Translations under genes and position numbers: made by a program | Shown here: positions 44,615-53,454 of the stretch, one piece after another | Layout of the letters: every line of letters begins with the position of its first letter | Numbering within the stretch: the first letter of the stretch is position 1 | Notes under the pieces: generated by a model | Databases searched by the model: none | The model's input: only the letters and a program-made list of their open reading frames with translations | What the model was told of the DNA's origin: nothing | Assembly: GCF_965198575.1 (NCBI RefSeq) | Contig: NZ_OZ240671.1 | Span: 186,001-250,000 of the forward strand | From: Lichenicola sp965198575 | GTDB taxonomy: Bacteria > Pseudomonadota > Alphaproteobacteria > Acetobacterales > Acetobacteraceae | Length of the DNA: 64,000 nucleotides | Reading direction: 5' to 3'

Positions 44615-45619
44615 ATGACAACCGACTTCTCCCGCTCCGACAACGAGCATCGCGCGCCTGTGCGCCGGGCCTTCACCGCCACGACCCGGCCGCTGATCGT
44701 CACGCCGACGTTCGTCAGCCGCGTCGACGACACCCCGCCCGGCGAGCGCCCCCAGGACGAGGGGGCGTCCAAGGACGTCCGGGGTCGCGAGGTCCGCCGG
44801 CCCGACCTGCATCCGGGCAGGCTGGCGCTGGAGCCTGATCCAGGCCTCGCGTTCGAGCACTGGGACGAATACTGGCGCAAGGTGCACGGCCCCAAGTTCG
44901 CGTGGGACGAGCCCGGCAGCTCGTCGGAGCTGGTGCTGCGCTACGACCAGCTGCATCGCATCGCCTCGGGCCCGTCCTCGTTCTTCCGGCCACCCTACCG
45001 CGCGATGGTGGACGATACCGGCCGGCTCCCGTCCGACCCGGAGAAGCGGGTGCCGGCGTTCGGGCGTCCGCGCTGGGACGGGCTTGCCTACATCACCTAC
45101 GCCGAGCAACCCGACATCAAACGCACGCTCGGGCAGGAGAAGTTCGCCCAACGCATCATCGAGGATGAGCGGGTCGCGTTCCGGATGGTGACCCGCGAGA
45201 TCACCCGCGAGTTCATCCTGATCCCGAGCGCCCGGCATCGCGACGCGGTCAGCCTGGTCGCGATCCACATGCGCCGGCCGGAGCTCAGCCGGGCCGAGTT
45301 CCAGGCCCGGCTGCTGGGCGAGCATGCCAGGCTGGTGCTGGCGCAACGGGCGACGCACGAGTTCGTCCGCCGCTACGCCCAGCTGCACACTATCGGCTCG
45401 ACCCAGGAGGATCCGGAGGGCAGCCGGATCGACGCCGTCTCGGTCATGGGCTTTGCCTCGCTGAACGATGTCGAGGACTACCTGGTCAGCCCCGATTATG
45501 CGGCGATCGAGGCGTCGGAGCACCGTTTCGCCGGCGACGGCTCGGAGTTCTGGACCGCGGTCAATTACAGCGTGATCAACCGGCTGCTGCCCGAACTGGC
45601 GACCGAGCTTCCGGCCTGA
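44615..45619 (+). CDS. EthD-domain protein
   Basis: A 334-aa protein with a C-terminal EthD/dimeric alpha-beta-barrel domain: HMRRPELSRAEFQARLLGEHARLV and later VMGFASLNDVEDYLVSPDYA. The N-terminal half contains a second, diverged copy of the fold (AFEHWDEYWRKVHGPKF, GLAYITYAE), so it looks like a fused pair. EthD proteins are linked to degradation or redox pathways with poorly defined roles. Placed right after the reductase, which suggests a joint function. Confidence 0.8.
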   Translation: MTTDFSRSDNEHRAPVRRAFTATTRPLIVTPTFVSRVDDTPPGERPQDEGASKDVRGREVRRPDLHPGRLALEPDPGLAFEHWDEYWRKVHGPKFAWDEPGSSSELVLRYDQLHRIASGPSSFFRPPYRAMVDDTGRLPSDPEKRVPAFGRPRWDGLAYITYAEQPDIKRTLGQEKFAQRIIEDERVAFRMVTREITREFILIPSARHRDAVSLVAIHMRRPELSRAEFQARLLGEHARLVLAQRATHEFVRRYAQLHTIGSTQEDPEGSRIDAVSVMGFASLNDVEDYLVSPDYAAIEASEHRFAGDGSEFWTAVNYSVINRLLPELATELPA

Positions 45620-45646
45620 GCCACCCGCCGCGGTCCGGGGGCGCCG

Positions 45647-46414
45647 TCACGGCAGCCTTGGCGACCCCAGGCCCGGCGGGTGTGCCGCCCCCGACACCAC
45701 CAGGTTCGCCTGGGCAAGGGTGCTAACCAGGATCTCCTGGATCCCCGACACCATGATTTGCACGCCGATGCACAGCAGGATCAGCGCCACCAGGCGGGTC
45801 ACGATGCGGGCACCCGAGCGTCCCAGCAGCCGTACAAATCGCGGGGCGCCTGCATAGGCGATCCAGACCAGCAGGCACACCGCGACCGCGGCCAGGCAGG
45901 TACCCACCCCGAACTCGACGCGGTCCATCACGTGCGCCGCCTCCGGACGCTCGGCGCCGAGCGCGATCGCCACCGAGATGCTGCCCGGCCCGACCGTGAA
46001 CGGCATCGTGAGCGGGAAGAATGCCGTGGAGGCGACATCGGCGCTGGCGGTGCGGCCGTCCTGGTAGGCCTGGCGCTCCTTGTTGGCCTCGTTGGCTTCC
46101 GGCGCCTGCAACAGGCTCCAGGCCCGGACCGCGACCACCAGCCCGCCGGCGATCCGGAGTGCACCGATGGTGATGCCGAAGAACGCCAGCAGCGTGCTGC
46201 CGATCCACAGCGACAGCAGCAGGATCAGCAGCCCGTAGAGGGCCACCCGGCGTGCCAGCATGGCGCGTTCTGCCGGACTGCGCCCGTCGGTGACCTCGGC
46301 GAAGATGAGTGCCGCGCCGAACGGATTGACGATCGAGAACAGCGCCGGGAACGCCAGCAGGAAGGCACCCGAGAGGCTCGCGAAATTCGCCGTCTCGGCA
46401 CTCAGGATGGCCAT
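45647..46414 (-). CDS. MarC-family (UPF0056) integral membrane protein
   Basis: A 255-aa protein with six hydrophobic helices and the family's FPALFSIVNPFGAALIF, LALRIAGGLVVA-like and FPLTMPFTVGPGSISVA segments. MarC proteins are inner-membrane proteins once linked to antibiotic resistance, but their function is not established. It converges on the EthD gene and is the last core-type gene before tRNA-Glu. Confidence 0.92.
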   Translation of the reverse strand: MAILSAETANFASLSGAFLLAFPALFSIVNPFGAALIFAEVTDGRSPAERAMLARRVALYGLLILLLSLWIGSTLLAFFGITIGALRIAGGLVVAVRAWSLLQAPEANEANKERQAYQDGRTASADVASTAFFPLTMPFTVGPGSISVAIALGAERPEAAHVMDRVEFGVGTCLAAVAVCLLVWIAYAGAPRFVRLLGRSGARIVTRLVALILLCIGVQIMVSGIQEILVSTLAQANLVVSGAAHPPGLGSPRLP

Positions 46415-46670
46415 GTCTGCTCCCGATCGCCGCGTGCTGCCCCGCGCCCCAGTGGCCGCGGATCAGGTGGTGCCGACACGCGGCGGGTATGAAACGCCCC
46501 CGTGCGATGGCGGCTCGTCACATCGACCATAGCCCGTGACGGGCCCGTGTCGACATCCAGCATCTGCACGATGATCCGGCGCTGTCCTGGGCGGCGGGCG
46601 GCCGCTGCTGGCGGTGCGCGGGGGCTTGCATCGCCCCGGGCGCTGATTTACATGCTCCGCCACTGGCTAC

Positions 46671-46746
46671 GTCCTGTTCGTCTAGAGGCCTAGGACACCG
46701 CCCTCTCACGGCGGTAACAGGGGTTCGAATCCCCTACGGGACGCCA
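46671..46746 (+). tRNA. tRNA-Glu (anticodon CTC), probable island attachment site
   Basis: A full cloverleaf with CCA: acceptor GTCCTGT/ACGGGAC, anticodon stem CCGCC/GGCGG around loop CTCTCAC with anticodon CTC at 46705-46707, T-arm GGGGTTCGAATCCCC. Reads GAG codons. A tyrosine integrase begins 67 bp after it, so its 3' end is the likely attB/attL core. Confidence 0.97.
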
Positions 46747-46813
46747 CACTTCTGCGCTTAATCCTTGTTTTCTGGTCCAATTATGGTCCAATCCTCCTTT
46801 GGAGGACGGACGC

Positions 46814-47995
46814 ATGGGCAGGCCCAAGGCCATCGAAAACACCCTCGACCCCGCGACAGGCAGGCCATTGCCGCTGGGCGTGGCCTGTCGCGGGGCATCG
46901 CAGTACCGTGCCCGCAAACTCGTCGACGGCACCCGTGTCACCAGGACATTCGACACGTCACGCCTCGCGAGAGAGTGGCTGGAGGAGACGTCGGTTCGAG
47001 TTCGAGAGGGCGCCTTCGTCGACCGGCGGTCGCTGGACCAAACGACGCTTGCGGAATTGGTCCAACGGTTTGTCACCGCTGAGATGCAGGACGGCGGCCG
47101 ACGCCGCGGCGCCGCGGAGGACCGTGGCCACGTCCCGGCCATCATGACCGACACCATAGGCAGCCTCCCGCTCTCCAGGCTGACACCGACGGCGATCCGG
47201 AGCTTCCGTGACCGACAGGGCAAGGCGTACGCGGCTTCGACCGTTGTAAAGCGGCTGAACCTGCTGGCACGCATCCTGAACCACGCGATCGGCGAATGGG
47301 ACGTGCCACTGGCTGTGAACCCGGCGTCGAGCGCGCTGGTGAAGCGGCCGGACGGTGCCGACATCAAGCGCGAGCGACGGCTGGAGGCGCCGCGTCAACA
47401 GGAGCTTCGGGATGCCGCGGCCAGGGGCGAGGAGAAGCCCGAGGGCGAGGAAGAACGCCTCCTTAAGGGTGTCGCGGCGTCGCCGTGTGCTGATGATGTC
47501 CTGGTCACGAGACTGGCTCTGGCGCAGGCGATGCGTATGGGGGAGATCATCGCACTCCGCTGGGTGGACATCGACTTCGAAAAGAAGCTCCTGACGGTCC
47601 GTGGTCGCCATGAGCGCGGCACGAAGACGGGAGGCCACCTGAAAACCGCCCGTCGAAAGGAAGAGAGAGGCTGGGAGATCCGGCCGCTGATGCCCGAGGC
47701 GGCAGCCACCTTGATCGAGAAGCTCGGTGACAGAAAGCCAGACGCTGAAGCGCTGGTATTCTCTGTTGGCGGCCCGAACGCTTTCAAGGTCAGGATCGGC
47801 CGGATTATCGCGAAGGCGGGGCTGCAAGACCTCCGCTTTCATGACCTGCGCCATATCGCGACATCCAAGCTGGCAAAGCGTTATCCGAACCCACTGGACC
47901 TGAAGCGGGTTACCGGACACCAGGACGTGAAGTCGCTGGACCGGTACTACCAGCCGGACCTGACCGAACTGGCAGAGGCAGGCGGACTATCGTGA
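46814..47995 (+). CDS. int: Tyrosine-type site-specific integrase
   Basis: A 393-aa recombinase expected to integrate and excise the island at tRNA-Glu. Catalytic residues counted from ATG 46814 are Arg241 (AQAMRMGEIIALRW), His343 and Arg346 (HDLRH), His369 (TGHQD) and Tyr378 or Tyr379 (RYYQPD). The SAM-like core-binding domain covers about 70-165. GGAGG at 46801-46805 supports ATG 46814 over TTG 46799. The full catalytic set suggests it is functional. No excisionase is recognised nearby. Confidence 0.93.
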   Translation: MGRPKAIENTLDPATGRPLPLGVACRGASQYRARKLVDGTRVTRTFDTSRLAREWLEETSVRVREGAFVDRRSLDQTTLAELVQRFVTAEMQDGGRRRGAAEDRGHVPAIMTDTIGSLPLSRLTPTAIRSFRDRQGKAYAASTVVKRLNLLARILNHAIGEWDVPLAVNPASSALVKRPDGADIKRERRLEAPRQQELRDAAARGEEKPEGEEERLLKGVAASPCADDVLVTRLALAQAMRMGEIIALRWVDIDFEKKLLTVRGRHERGTKTGGHLKTARRKEERGWEIRPLMPEAAATLIEKLGDRKPDAEALVFSVGGPNAFKVRIGRIIAKAGLQDLRFHDLRHIATSKLAKRYPNPLDLKRVTGHQDVKSLDRYYQPDLTELAEAGGLS

Positions 47996-48143
47996 AGCAG
48001 CTCTCGCGGTGAAGCACAGAAGGCTTCTACACGGCTGGGTGGCGGTCTGGATCCCGTGTTCCACGACTTCTTCGGTTTCAGATACAGCCTGGGTATCGCC
48101 TTTAAGGCCGACGACAGACTGATTACGTTTCAGCATCGGCTTC

Positions 48144-48190
48144 TTACCGCGCGGTAATCTGTTGACATTTGTTTTATTCGGTTTAAAACA
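48144..48190. promoter_or_regulatory. Promoter-operator region of the 113-aa island gene
   Basis: An AT-rich stretch holding a perfect 14-bp palindrome TTACCGCGCGGTAA (48144-48157), a TTGACA hexamer (48162-48167) and a second inverted repeat, TGTTTTA-N7-TAAAACA (48170-48190). It lies about 50-100 bp before the ATG at 48242. TTGACA fits a -35 box; no good -10 is obvious. The palindromes suggest repressor sites. Confidence 0.5.
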
Positions 48191-48241
48191 GAGATATTGC
48201 TTGTCGGTCTTTTTTCGGCCTAGAGTTTCAGGAGAGCCGTC

Positions 48242-48583
48242 ATGTCGGTCCACGATTGCCACTCGCCTGAGAGCGTCGGATCGGCGGTCGGCGGCGCGAT
48301 CGGCGGCCTGGGTCAGGCCGCGATCCTGGCCTACGCACTGTCCAGACAGGATGGCGATCGCCGCGCTGCCCATAACGCAGCATGCGCTGAGGCTGGCGCT
48401 CGAGGTCGCGCCAACGCGCTCGCCCGCACCAACGAGGATCTGCGCGGGCGTCTCGCCGATGCCTGTGCAGACCTGGGGGTCGCCGAGAGCGAGAACGAGA
48501 TCCTCCGTCGGCAGGTCGCGGCACTGACGGAGGATCGCCGGATTCTGGCTGACGCTGTCCGGGCGTTCCGCCGGGCCGCCTGA
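48242..48583 (+). CDS. Small coiled-coil protein of unknown function
   Basis: A 113-aa protein with AGGAG close before the ATG. Residues 10-35 are Gly/Ala-rich and moderately hydrophobic (GSAVGGAIGGLGQAAILAYALS). The rest is helical with heptad-like spacing (NEDLRGRLADACADLGVAESENEILRRQ is partly quoted here as NEDLRGRL and ENEILRRQVAAL), suggesting a coiled coil. No family recognised. It follows the integrase and has its own apparent promoter with palindromes. Confidence 0.6.
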   Translation: MSVHDCHSPESVGSAVGGAIGGLGQAAILAYALSRQDGDRRAAHNAACAEAGARGRANALARTNEDLRGRLADACADLGVAESENEILRRQVAALTEDRRILADAVRAFRRAA

Positions 48584-48606
48584 ACGCGGGATCCGCAAAA
48601 CGAGAA

Positions 48607-48631
48607 GGCCGTCGAGGATGCCTCGACGGCC
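48607..48631. terminator. Hairpin between convergent island genes, probable terminator
   Basis: A perfect 11-bp stem (GGCCGTCGAGG, 48607-48617, pairing with 48621-48631) with a 3-nt loop sits between the stops at 48583 and 48656. There is no clear T-run on either side, so strength is uncertain, but the placement fits a shared terminator. Confidence 0.6.
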
Positions 48632-48655
48632 GCCTTCATTCGCACTCTGCAGGCG

Positions 48656-49351
48656 TCAAACTGTCGCGACCCGCGCGAGTACGTCGTCGACCGTCCTGTC
48701 CCGATTGGCTCCACTACGGATTGCCGCCTGGATCGCCAGCCTCCGCGCGGTCCTCGTCTCAGCGAGATCCACGACTGGCGCAGGCACCGCGACCTGATCC
48801 TGCGACCTCACGTCGCGACGCAGGCTCCTGCCCGAGACCAGAACCCGCAGTTCGCTCGTCGACCGTCGCGCCAGCGCGGAGCACTCCTCGCGGTCGAGAC
48901 CCTCCACGTACTCGATCAGCCGCTGTGACAGGCGACCGAGATGCAGTGGATCCGGCACCTGACCGGCCGCACGCGCTTGCGCAACTCGCCGCAGCGACGT
49001 CAGGACCTGCCGCGCATCCTCGGCGGTGTCGGCACGCTGCTGCTGCGCGACGGCCACCTGCATAGCCTCCGAGGCCGCAGCCTCGGGAGCGGTCGACTGC
49101 TGGCGGTCGCGAGCCAGCGTACCGAGAAGTTGGCACGGCGCCGTCACAACCTCGAACAGGATCCCGGCGCCCAACCTGCAGGCCGTCGCGCCGACGTCGA
49201 GCGCGGAAGCCGCCACGTCAACCGCGCGCTCTACAACGGTCTCGCATGTCAGCACCAGACGGCCGCCAATCCATCGCGATACGGCCACCGTACGGGTGAC
49301 CAGTCGGCCCAGGGCCGCCGCGACCGCCCTCAAGATCTGCATGATGGCCAT
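48656..49351 (-). CDS. Hypothetical protein with hydrophobic N-terminal half
   Basis: A 231-aa protein starting MAIMQILRAVAAALGRLV, with GGAGG 8 nt before ATG 49351. The N-terminal 90 residues are Ala/Val/Leu-rich and could be membrane-associated (RAVDVAASALDVGATAC, GILFEVVTAPCQLLG). The remainder is helical and charged. I recognise no domain. It is convergent with the coiled-coil gene. Confidence 0.55.
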   Translation of the reverse strand: MAIMQILRAVAAALGRLVTRTVAVSRWIGGRLVLTCETVVERAVDVAASALDVGATACRLGAGILFEVVTAPCQLLGTLARDRQQSTAPEAAASEAMQVAVAQQQRADTAEDARQVLTSLRRVAQARAAGQVPDPLHLGRLSQRLIEYVEGLDREECSALARRSTSELRVLVSGRSLRRDVRSQDQVAVPAPVVDLAETRTARRLAIQAAIRSGANRDRTVDDVLARVATV

Positions 49352-50028
49352 GAACGCTGCCTCCGTATCCGGGCACCACACCGGCTCCCCGTCCGCCCCC
49401 AGCATGCAGCCTGGCTATGCAACCCACCCCAGTTCGAACTGCTGTGCACTCGCCCTCAAGCTGGACGGCTGCGCGCCCTTGGCAGACCGTGGTTTTGGCC
49501 GAACATCAACATTCCGACCTCCTGGGACGGCCCGTACAGCCCCGCAGATGACAACGCGTGTATCAGGTGACCTCAGCGGTCTCCGGCCGCCACGGACCGT
49601 TTCTGGCGTTTTCCGGTTCGCAGCCGCTATTCGGCACCGGGGCGCAGGTCGACAGACGGGCATCCCCAGACAGGCCGACGCCGCGCCCGCTTCCCGGGCG
49701 ACATCCTGGATGGCCGCGGCGACTGGCCAGGCGCGCAGACTCCCTATGCCGGGAGCGTCCCGATGGCGCCGGACCTGCCCGCGGGCCGCTACTCGCGGGC
49801 CAAGCTCCCGCCCGGCACGGCGATCTCCGCTGCGTCGGCCGGCAGAGCCGATCCGCGATCCTCAGCCTGGACGCAGACATCGGCACCGACAGCAGCGCGG
49901 CGCTACCGGCCCACGTGGGACTGTTTCCTTGAGCTTGCGAGCAGAGGCCGGGCAAACAGGTCCCACGCCGGACACCCGAGCCAGGCCTGGGCGGGTCCGA
50001 GCCAAGCGTGCCTTTCTTCACCGCCGCG
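49352..50028. other. Stretch without supportable gene
   Basis: About 680 bp between the hydrophobic-N-terminus protein and the metallophosphoesterase stop. Open frames exist on both strands (for example 49563-50021 minus, 49763-50050 plus) but are Pro/Arg/Ser-rich, overlap one another and show no family features or convincing ribosome sites. It could hold decayed sequence. Confidence 0.5.
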
Positions 50029-50562
50029 TCATCCGGGGCTCTTTACCTGAAATCCGCGTGGGGGAAGGGTCGCCAGCCGCCGCTGGATCTCCTGCAGACT
50101 GACTGGCCGGAAATCCCAGCAGTCCACGCCGACGTCGAGCGACTGACGATCGCCTGGGAGCCTGCCGTGGCTATGGCCGTAGATATGCAGGGCGCCTCGA
50201 TGCGACTTCGGCCATACCCGCAATCCATAGTGGCAGAGCACAATGCGCTGGCTCTCGACGACGATCTCCGCCAGCTGCTGCACCGATGCCCAGCCGGGGG
50301 CAGTCCTGGTATTCTCATGATCGTGATTGCCCAAAAGGAGGTGCTTGATGCCACTCATCTCCGCGAGATAGTCCTGCGGTGCACGACTTGCCCGGCACGC
50401 GAAATCACCGACAACCCACACAGTGTCCGTCGGCTGCACGACAGCGTTCCATCTCCTGATGATCTCGACATCCATCTCGGGGGTCGTCGCGAAGGGCCGC
50501 GAACAGAGGCCAATGATATTGACGTGCCCGAGATGCAGGTCTGCGGTGAACCAGATGCTCAT
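50029..50562 (-). CDS. Calcineurin-like metallophosphoesterase
   Basis: A 177-aa single-domain phosphoesterase. The metal-binding motifs are complete: DLHLGH, VVGDFAC, GNHDHENT, CHYG and GHSHGRLP. Such stand-alone enzymes may act on nucleotides, phosphoproteins or nucleic-acid ends; the substrate is not readable. Its ATG overlaps the stop of the upstream AAA+/M41 protease gene (ATGA), so the two are translationally coupled and likely act together. Confidence 0.9.
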   Translation of the reverse strand: MSIWFTADLHLGHVNIIGLCSRPFATTPEMDVEIIRRWNAVVQPTDTVWVVGDFACRASRAPQDYLAEMSGIKHLLLGNHDHENTRTAPGWASVQQLAEIVVESQRIVLCHYGLRVWPKSHRGALHIYGHSHGRLPGDRQSLDVGVDCWDFRPVSLQEIQRRLATLPPRGFQVKSPG

Positions 50563-52748
50563 CGCAGGCCTCCTGCCCGAGTCGGCCGCGTCGGAATCCT
50601 GGGCACATCCGCCATCACCGACCCCTCCCCAGGAGGGTGCGCTGCCACGAGCCTGTCGACGTCTGCGCCAGTCAGCGCCTCCTTACGCAGCAGCGCGTCG
50701 GCGACCGCCTCCAGTGCAAGCCGGTGCCAACGGAGCAAGTCGGTCACGGCCAGGTATGCCGCCTCAAGCCGGTGGTGCACGGGCTCATGCAGATCCCGGT
50801 GCAGCACCAGGAAACTGTCGACAGATCGTCCGTCGACGGCGCCGCGGTAGAGCAGCGACGAACCCAGGCCGCAGCTGGCCTCGATAGAGGCCGCGGTTGC
50901 CGTTGCCTGCGCGAGGTCAGAACTGGGCGCGCCGCCCGCACCTGCTGACGGCGCACCCAGCACCAGCACCTCCGCAGCGCGGCCTGCGAGCAGACGCCGC
51001 ATCCGCACCTCGAGGTCAGGCAGCGACTGCACGAGCGCTCCAGGCTCGCTGCCCCACGTCAGTCCTCCCGCGCCCTGCAGGCCCGGCACTGAAATGGAAA
51101 CGCCCTGCAGCATTCCCGGACTCTCGACGGCCGCCGCAACGGCATGACCGGCCTCGTGCACAGCGATCCGCCTCCGGCAGTGCAGCGGCAACGGCACGTC
51201 TGGCGCCAGCTCCGCCAGCAGGTCCCCGATCTCGACCGCCCGTCCGGCAGCGCGCGCCCGGCGTCGCGCTCCACGGGCCAGGCGTTCGGCATCGGCGCCC
51301 GACGCACGCGGCAGGCGGCGAGTGACCACGGCATAGTCCAGGTCCGCGCCGTCGAGATGCTCACGCAGGATCCGGGCGAGCGTCGGCGCGTCCGGTAGCG
51401 ACAGCTCCAGCTCGCGGTCCAGCCTGCCAGCCCTCCTCAGCGCCGGGTCGATCGCGTCAGGCAGATTGGTCGCACCAACGACCACCACACCCTCACGCCC
51501 CTCGATCCCGTCAAGCTCGGCGAGGAGCGCGTTCAGGAGCGGACGGAACCAGGACTCGTTGTGTCCGGCCTCGCCACGGGCGACAAAACTGTCGATCTCA
51601 TCGATGAAAACGATGCACGGCGCCGCGGCTTTTGCATCCGTGAACGTTTTCCGCATGCATTTGACGATTTTCGTGTAGTCGGATTTGCCGTCGGGGCCGC
51701 TCTCCCAGACAGAATAACCGCCGAGCAACAACGGCACGCCCGCGCTCGCTGCCAACGCCGTCGCGAACGTCGTTTTGCCCGACCCGGGCGGTCCCCATAC
51801 CAATGCACCGCGGTCGACGTCATCCCACTCGATGCGGCCGCCCTTGTACGCGACCAGATCCGTGACCAGCTGCCGCCCCCAGGCCTCCACCGTCGGCGGC
51901 AATGGGAGGTTGTCGAGCGTCCATCGCGAAACGTTCGCCTTCTTGGTAACGCGAGCGCTGTCCGCCTCCACGATCCTCTGCAGACGCGCCAGGAATGTTC
52001 CTGGGCTGTCGTTGGGACGTACCGCGAGCGCGAGGTGCCGCGGCTCGACACGCGCCGGAAACGCCGGATCCAACGTGGGGATTGCACCGCTACCGAATGC
52101 GCCCACGACAGCGGCCATGCCCTCGTCGTCGAGCACCGGGATCGGGATGACGACGTCCACCGCGAGGCGCATCCCGTGCGACAGGCTCTCGATGTCGGCA
52201 ATCGAAATTACCGAACCGCGCCTGAGGGACAGGCTGTCCCCAAGGCGGTGCTCGTGGTCGCGCGTCGTTCCCAAGGCCTCTCCAGCCTTGCAGGAGATGG
52301 CGTACGGCGTGCCGCCCTCGCGGCGTGCGCGGAAATGATCGCGCGACGGGACTGACGTGTTGTGCACGTTGCGGTACCAGGACCTGACGACGTGATCGGC
52401 CCAGATGTCGTCAACAACGAGCACGACCACGGCTCCGGGTTTCCCCACCGCATCTCGCAAACCAGGGGCCCGCGCGAGGGCTGTCCTGACACGCTCTGCA
52501 GCTGCGGCCGTCGACGGGTCCTGAACTGACACAATCTCGTCGTCATCCGCGTCCGGGAGATCGATTGCGTCCTGCGGATCGCTCTCCTCGGCAGGCTCGG
52601 GCAGATGCGTTACCTGCCCGGCCCCTGACGGAGCGTCGTCCCCAACCGCGTCGAGCGCACCGCGCTGCTCGACCAGCAGACGGTCAACGATCGCATCAAC
52701 GTCCGGTGAAAATCCGGAGTCATCGTTCTGGAACACGGCAAACCTCAC
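50559..52748 (-). CDS. Soluble FtsH-like AAA+ ATPase / M41-type zinc metalloprotease
   Basis: A 729-aa protein. Residues 1-90 are acidic and probably disordered; 95-290 form an unassigned domain; the AAA+ module follows with Walker A GPPGSGKTT (319-327), Walker B IVFIDEID (379-386) and an SRH-like RRAGRLDRELEL with two arginines. The M41-type protease domain has HEAGH (531-535) and the downstream Asp in GGAPSSDLAQAT that would be the third zinc ligand. Unlike housekeeping FtsH there are no N-terminal transmembrane helices. All catalytic parts appear intact. It heads a two-gene unit with the metallophosphoesterase. Confidence 0.88.
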   Translation of the reverse strand: MRFAVFQNDDSGFSPDVDAIVDRLLVEQRGALDAVGDDAPSGAGQVTHLPEPAEESDPQDAIDLPDADDDEIVSVQDPSTAAAAERVRTALARAPGLRDAVGKPGAVVVLVVDDIWADHVVRSWYRNVHNTSVPSRDHFRARREGGTPYAISCKAGEALGTTRDHEHRLGDSLSLRRGSVISIADIESLSHGMRLAVDVVIPIPVLDDEGMAAVVGAFGSGAIPTLDPAFPARVEPRHLALAVRPNDSPGTFLARLQRIVEADSARVTKKANVSRWTLDNLPLPPTVEAWGRQLVTDLVAYKGGRIEWDDVDRGALVWGPPGSGKTTFATALAASAGVPLLLGGYSVWESGPDGKSDYTKIVKCMRKTFTDAKAAAPCIVFIDEIDSFVARGEAGHNESWFRPLLNALLAELDGIEGREGVVVVGATNLPDAIDPALRRAGRLDRELELSLPDAPTLARILREHLDGADLDYAVVTRRLPRASGADAERLARGARRRARAAGRAVEIGDLLAELAPDVPLPLHCRRRIAVHEAGHAVAAAVESPGMLQGVSISVPGLQGAGGLTWGSEPGALVQSLPDLEVRMRRLLAGRAAEVLVLGAPSAGAGGAPSSDLAQATATAASIEASCGLGSSLLYRGAVDGRSVDSFLVLHRDLHEPVHHRLEAAYLAVTDLLRWHRLALEAVADALLRKEALTGADVDRLVAAHPPGEGSVMADVPRIPTRPTRAGGLR

Positions 52749-52918
52749 GACACGGCGAACAAGCAGGATGATGAACGGCCTTACAGGGCCGTCGTTATCC
52801 GCGTCGCGTGCTGAGTGGTCATGGCCATTCGGGCGATCTATATCGAAGCTTGCTGACTTGCAATGATTTATTAGCTTTACGGGTTTACGATATCGTCATC
52901 CGTATCTGGGTGGAGTGC
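52749..52918. promoter_or_regulatory. AT-rich divergent promoter region
   Basis: A 170-bp gap between the AAA+ protease gene (minus) and the 160-aa gene (plus). The right half is AT-rich, with a perfect 10-bp palindrome ACGATATCGT at 52887-52896 and a preceding TTTACGGGTTTACG partial direct repeat. It presumably holds both promoters and perhaps an operator. Confidence 0.45.
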
Positions 52919-53401
52919 ATGTCCGCGGTTGTCATCTCGTTCCCGTTGGCTGAACGCCTTGCACAGGTCGCCGCATCTGGCGGCATGCTCTCGCACAGGA
53001 TCGGCGGGATTCGAACACCACTGGGCCACTGCCTGCAGGCGTGTGCCGAGGCCGTGCAGGGCGACGACGTGGAAATCCAGCCGATCGTCGATCTCGATCG
53101 CGCGGTGCATGATCCGAGCTGGGACGGCGCCGATGCGGCTCTGGTCACGCGCCAGATCCGGATCGCACTGAACTGGATCACGGACGCCCAGCGCGAGGCG
53201 TGGGTCGCGAGCACCGCTGACGGCGACGACACCGTGTCGACGAGTTGGGCCGCTGATCGTGCGCTCGATCTGGGAGGCGCCCTCGCCCGCCTCGAGTCCA
53301 CGCTGGAGTTCGTCAACCGACGAACACGTCAGGCGCCCTGCCCTCCGGGTTCCCCCGTCGCGTCAATTGGTGTCCTGGATCTGACGTGGCTCACGGAGTG
53401 A
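52919..53401 (+). CDS. Hypothetical protein divergent from the AAA+ protease
   Basis: A 160-aa soluble protein, MSAVVISFPLAERLAQ..., supported by GGAG just before ATG 52919. It is acidic and helical, with segments such as ALNWITDAQREAWVAS and ALDLGGALARLESTLEFV. I do not recognise a family. Being divergent from the protease operon with a shared promoter region, it might be a regulator, adaptor or substrate, but this is inference only. Confidence 0.6.
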   Translation: MSAVVISFPLAERLAQVAASGGMLSHRIGGIRTPLGHCLQACAEAVQGDDVEIQPIVDLDRAVHDPSWDGADAALVTRQIRIALNWITDAQREAWVASTADGDDTVSTSWAADRALDLGGALARLESTLEFVNRRTRQAPCPPGSPVASIGVLDLTWLTE

Positions 53402-53454
53402 GTCCCGTCACGGCTGACACGAGGAATCAAGCTGTCATCACAGAGGAGAAGATC

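Noticed and set aside
46671..46746. Second copy of the tRNA-Glu 3' end as distal attachment site within the window
   Set aside because: Only a weak resemblance (ATTCGAACACC near 53,007, inside the 160-aa gene) was seen; not a credible att repeat.
49026..50102. 358-codon open frame on the plus strand
   Set aside because: Largely antisense to the 231-aa gene and then Pro/Arg-rich; no support.
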